Below, piece after piece: positions 12,815-13,360 of a stretch of DNA of 13,360 nucleotides. The first letter of the stretch is position 1. Each line of letters begins with the position of its first letter. Position numbers and translations under genes: made by a program. The notes under the pieces are model-generated. The model was given only the letters and a program-made list of their open reading frames with translations, was not told where the DNA came from and did no database searches. The stretch is from Baffinella frigidus (lineage: Eukaryota; Cryptophyceae; Cryptomonadales; Baffinellaceae). The stretch is taken from positions 22,538 to 35,897 of the forward strand of contig MU646604.1 of the NCBI GenBank assembly GCA_026770585.1. Direction: 5' to 3'.

Positions 12815-12931
12815 CAGGGTTACCTCGCTCATAAGAAACCGTCTTCCCCTAGGACCCTACAGTAGGCCAATGCCTATGGCCCTATGGTGGTCCTATGGGG
12901 GGGGCAGTTTCTTATGAGCGAGGTACCCCTG
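12815..12931. mobile_element. MITE-like element family 3, copy 2 (117 bp)
   Basis: CAGGGTTACCTCGCTCATAA and the mirrored TTATGAGCGAGGTACCCCTG. It is exactly the same length as copy 1 (12280-12396), with strongly diverged interior but matching ends. TA lies on both sides, a possible 2-bp target duplication. Confidence 0.83.
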
Positions 12932-12996
12932 TACCCCTGCACCACGTTCCACGCCCTCTTCAACGCCCGGAACCCACCCACTGGCATCCCCACGAC

Positions 12997-13161
12997 CCAC
13001 CCTGGAGGCCACCTCAGGGTATTTTGGACGTCCCAAAAGTCAACTCCCCTTGAAAAGGACTGAGGGCTCAGTCCTTTTCAAGGGGAGTGAGGGCTCAGTC
13101 CTTTTCAAGGGGAGTTGACTTTTGGGACGTCCAAAATACCCTAAGGTGGCCTCCAGGGTGG
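12997..13161. mobile_element. Near-perfect 165-bp palindrome with internal duplication
   Basis: CCACCCTGGAGGCCACCT (from 12997) mirrors AGGTGGCCTCCAGGGTGG (to 13161), and pairing continues through TATTTTGGACGTCCCAAAAG and GTCAACTCCCC with about one mismatch. The centre has a direct repeat, GAGGGCTCAGTCCTTTTCAA at about 13063 and again at about 13089, so two alternative hairpin pairings are possible. Confidence 0.85.
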
Positions 13162-13227
13162 CCTGGGCCTGACAGCTGATATCGAGCGCGCACGCTCTCC
13201 CCATGCGGGCCGCTCACATTAATAGGG

Positions 13228-13360
13228 TAACGGCCTGAAAATGGGGTAGTTAGGCCTACGGCATTGCCTAGGACCTCCTACCGTAGGCCGAGACTTTTTG
13301 GTCCTAGGATCCCTCGGCCTACGGTAGGAGGTCCTAGGCAATGCCGTATGCCTAACTACC
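13228..13360. mobile_element. MITE-like element family 2, copy 2, cut by the window end
   Basis: TAACGGCCTGAAAATGGGGT and the following sequence match the element at 5827-5976 almost base for base, including the central AGACTTTTTGGTCC. The last approximately 17 bases of the element lie outside the window. The very low divergence suggests recent movement or gene conversion. Confidence 0.88.

Overview
This looks like nuclear, subtelomeric DNA of a eukaryote, most likely a microalga or other protist with a plant/alga-type telomere. The left end is about 500 bases of degenerate CCCTAAA/CCCTCAA repeats (TTTAGGG on the other strand). Shorter telomere-like blocks recur at about 530-597, 1601-1620, 1851-1870, 2231-2536, 3478-3620, 5141-5226 and 7362-7450. 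The genes that can be read are GC-rich and have GT-AG introns. No bacterial operon structure, rRNA, tRNA, CRISPR array or transposase was seen. The species cannot be named from the sequence.

Layout. 1-8400 is a graveyard of short exon-like fragments (about 14-48 codons), many abutting telomere-like repeats, mixed with foldback (MITE-like) elements. Several fragments occur two to five times, and some copies differ mostly at synonymous positions, so they come from real protein-coding sequence. 8404-9032 (minus strand) holds two exons resembling the N-terminal region of an aldehyde-dehydrogenase-family protein; the second runs into a foldback element. 9033-10700 has no gene I can support strongly. 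10724-11241 (plus strand) is the one apparently intact gene: two exons, a phase-1 GT-AG intron and a 132-residue protein with two predicted membrane segments. 11555-13360 is a dense run of foldback elements.

At least fifteen foldback elements of about 115-290 bp were found. Three families have two copies each (139, 117 and about 150 bp), and in the two families that can be measured fully the copy lengths are identical. One element (6736-6885) can be polarised: a diverged copy of its flank at about 7183-7240 lacks the insert and shows a 4-bp target duplication (AAAC). No element encodes a transposase, so all are presumably moved by enzymes encoded elsewhere.

The genes do not form a pathway. 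The pattern is a chromosome-end region built by repeated insertion of small non-autonomous elements, capture or spread of telomere-type repeats, and duplication and decay of gene pieces, with a normal gene near its inner edge.
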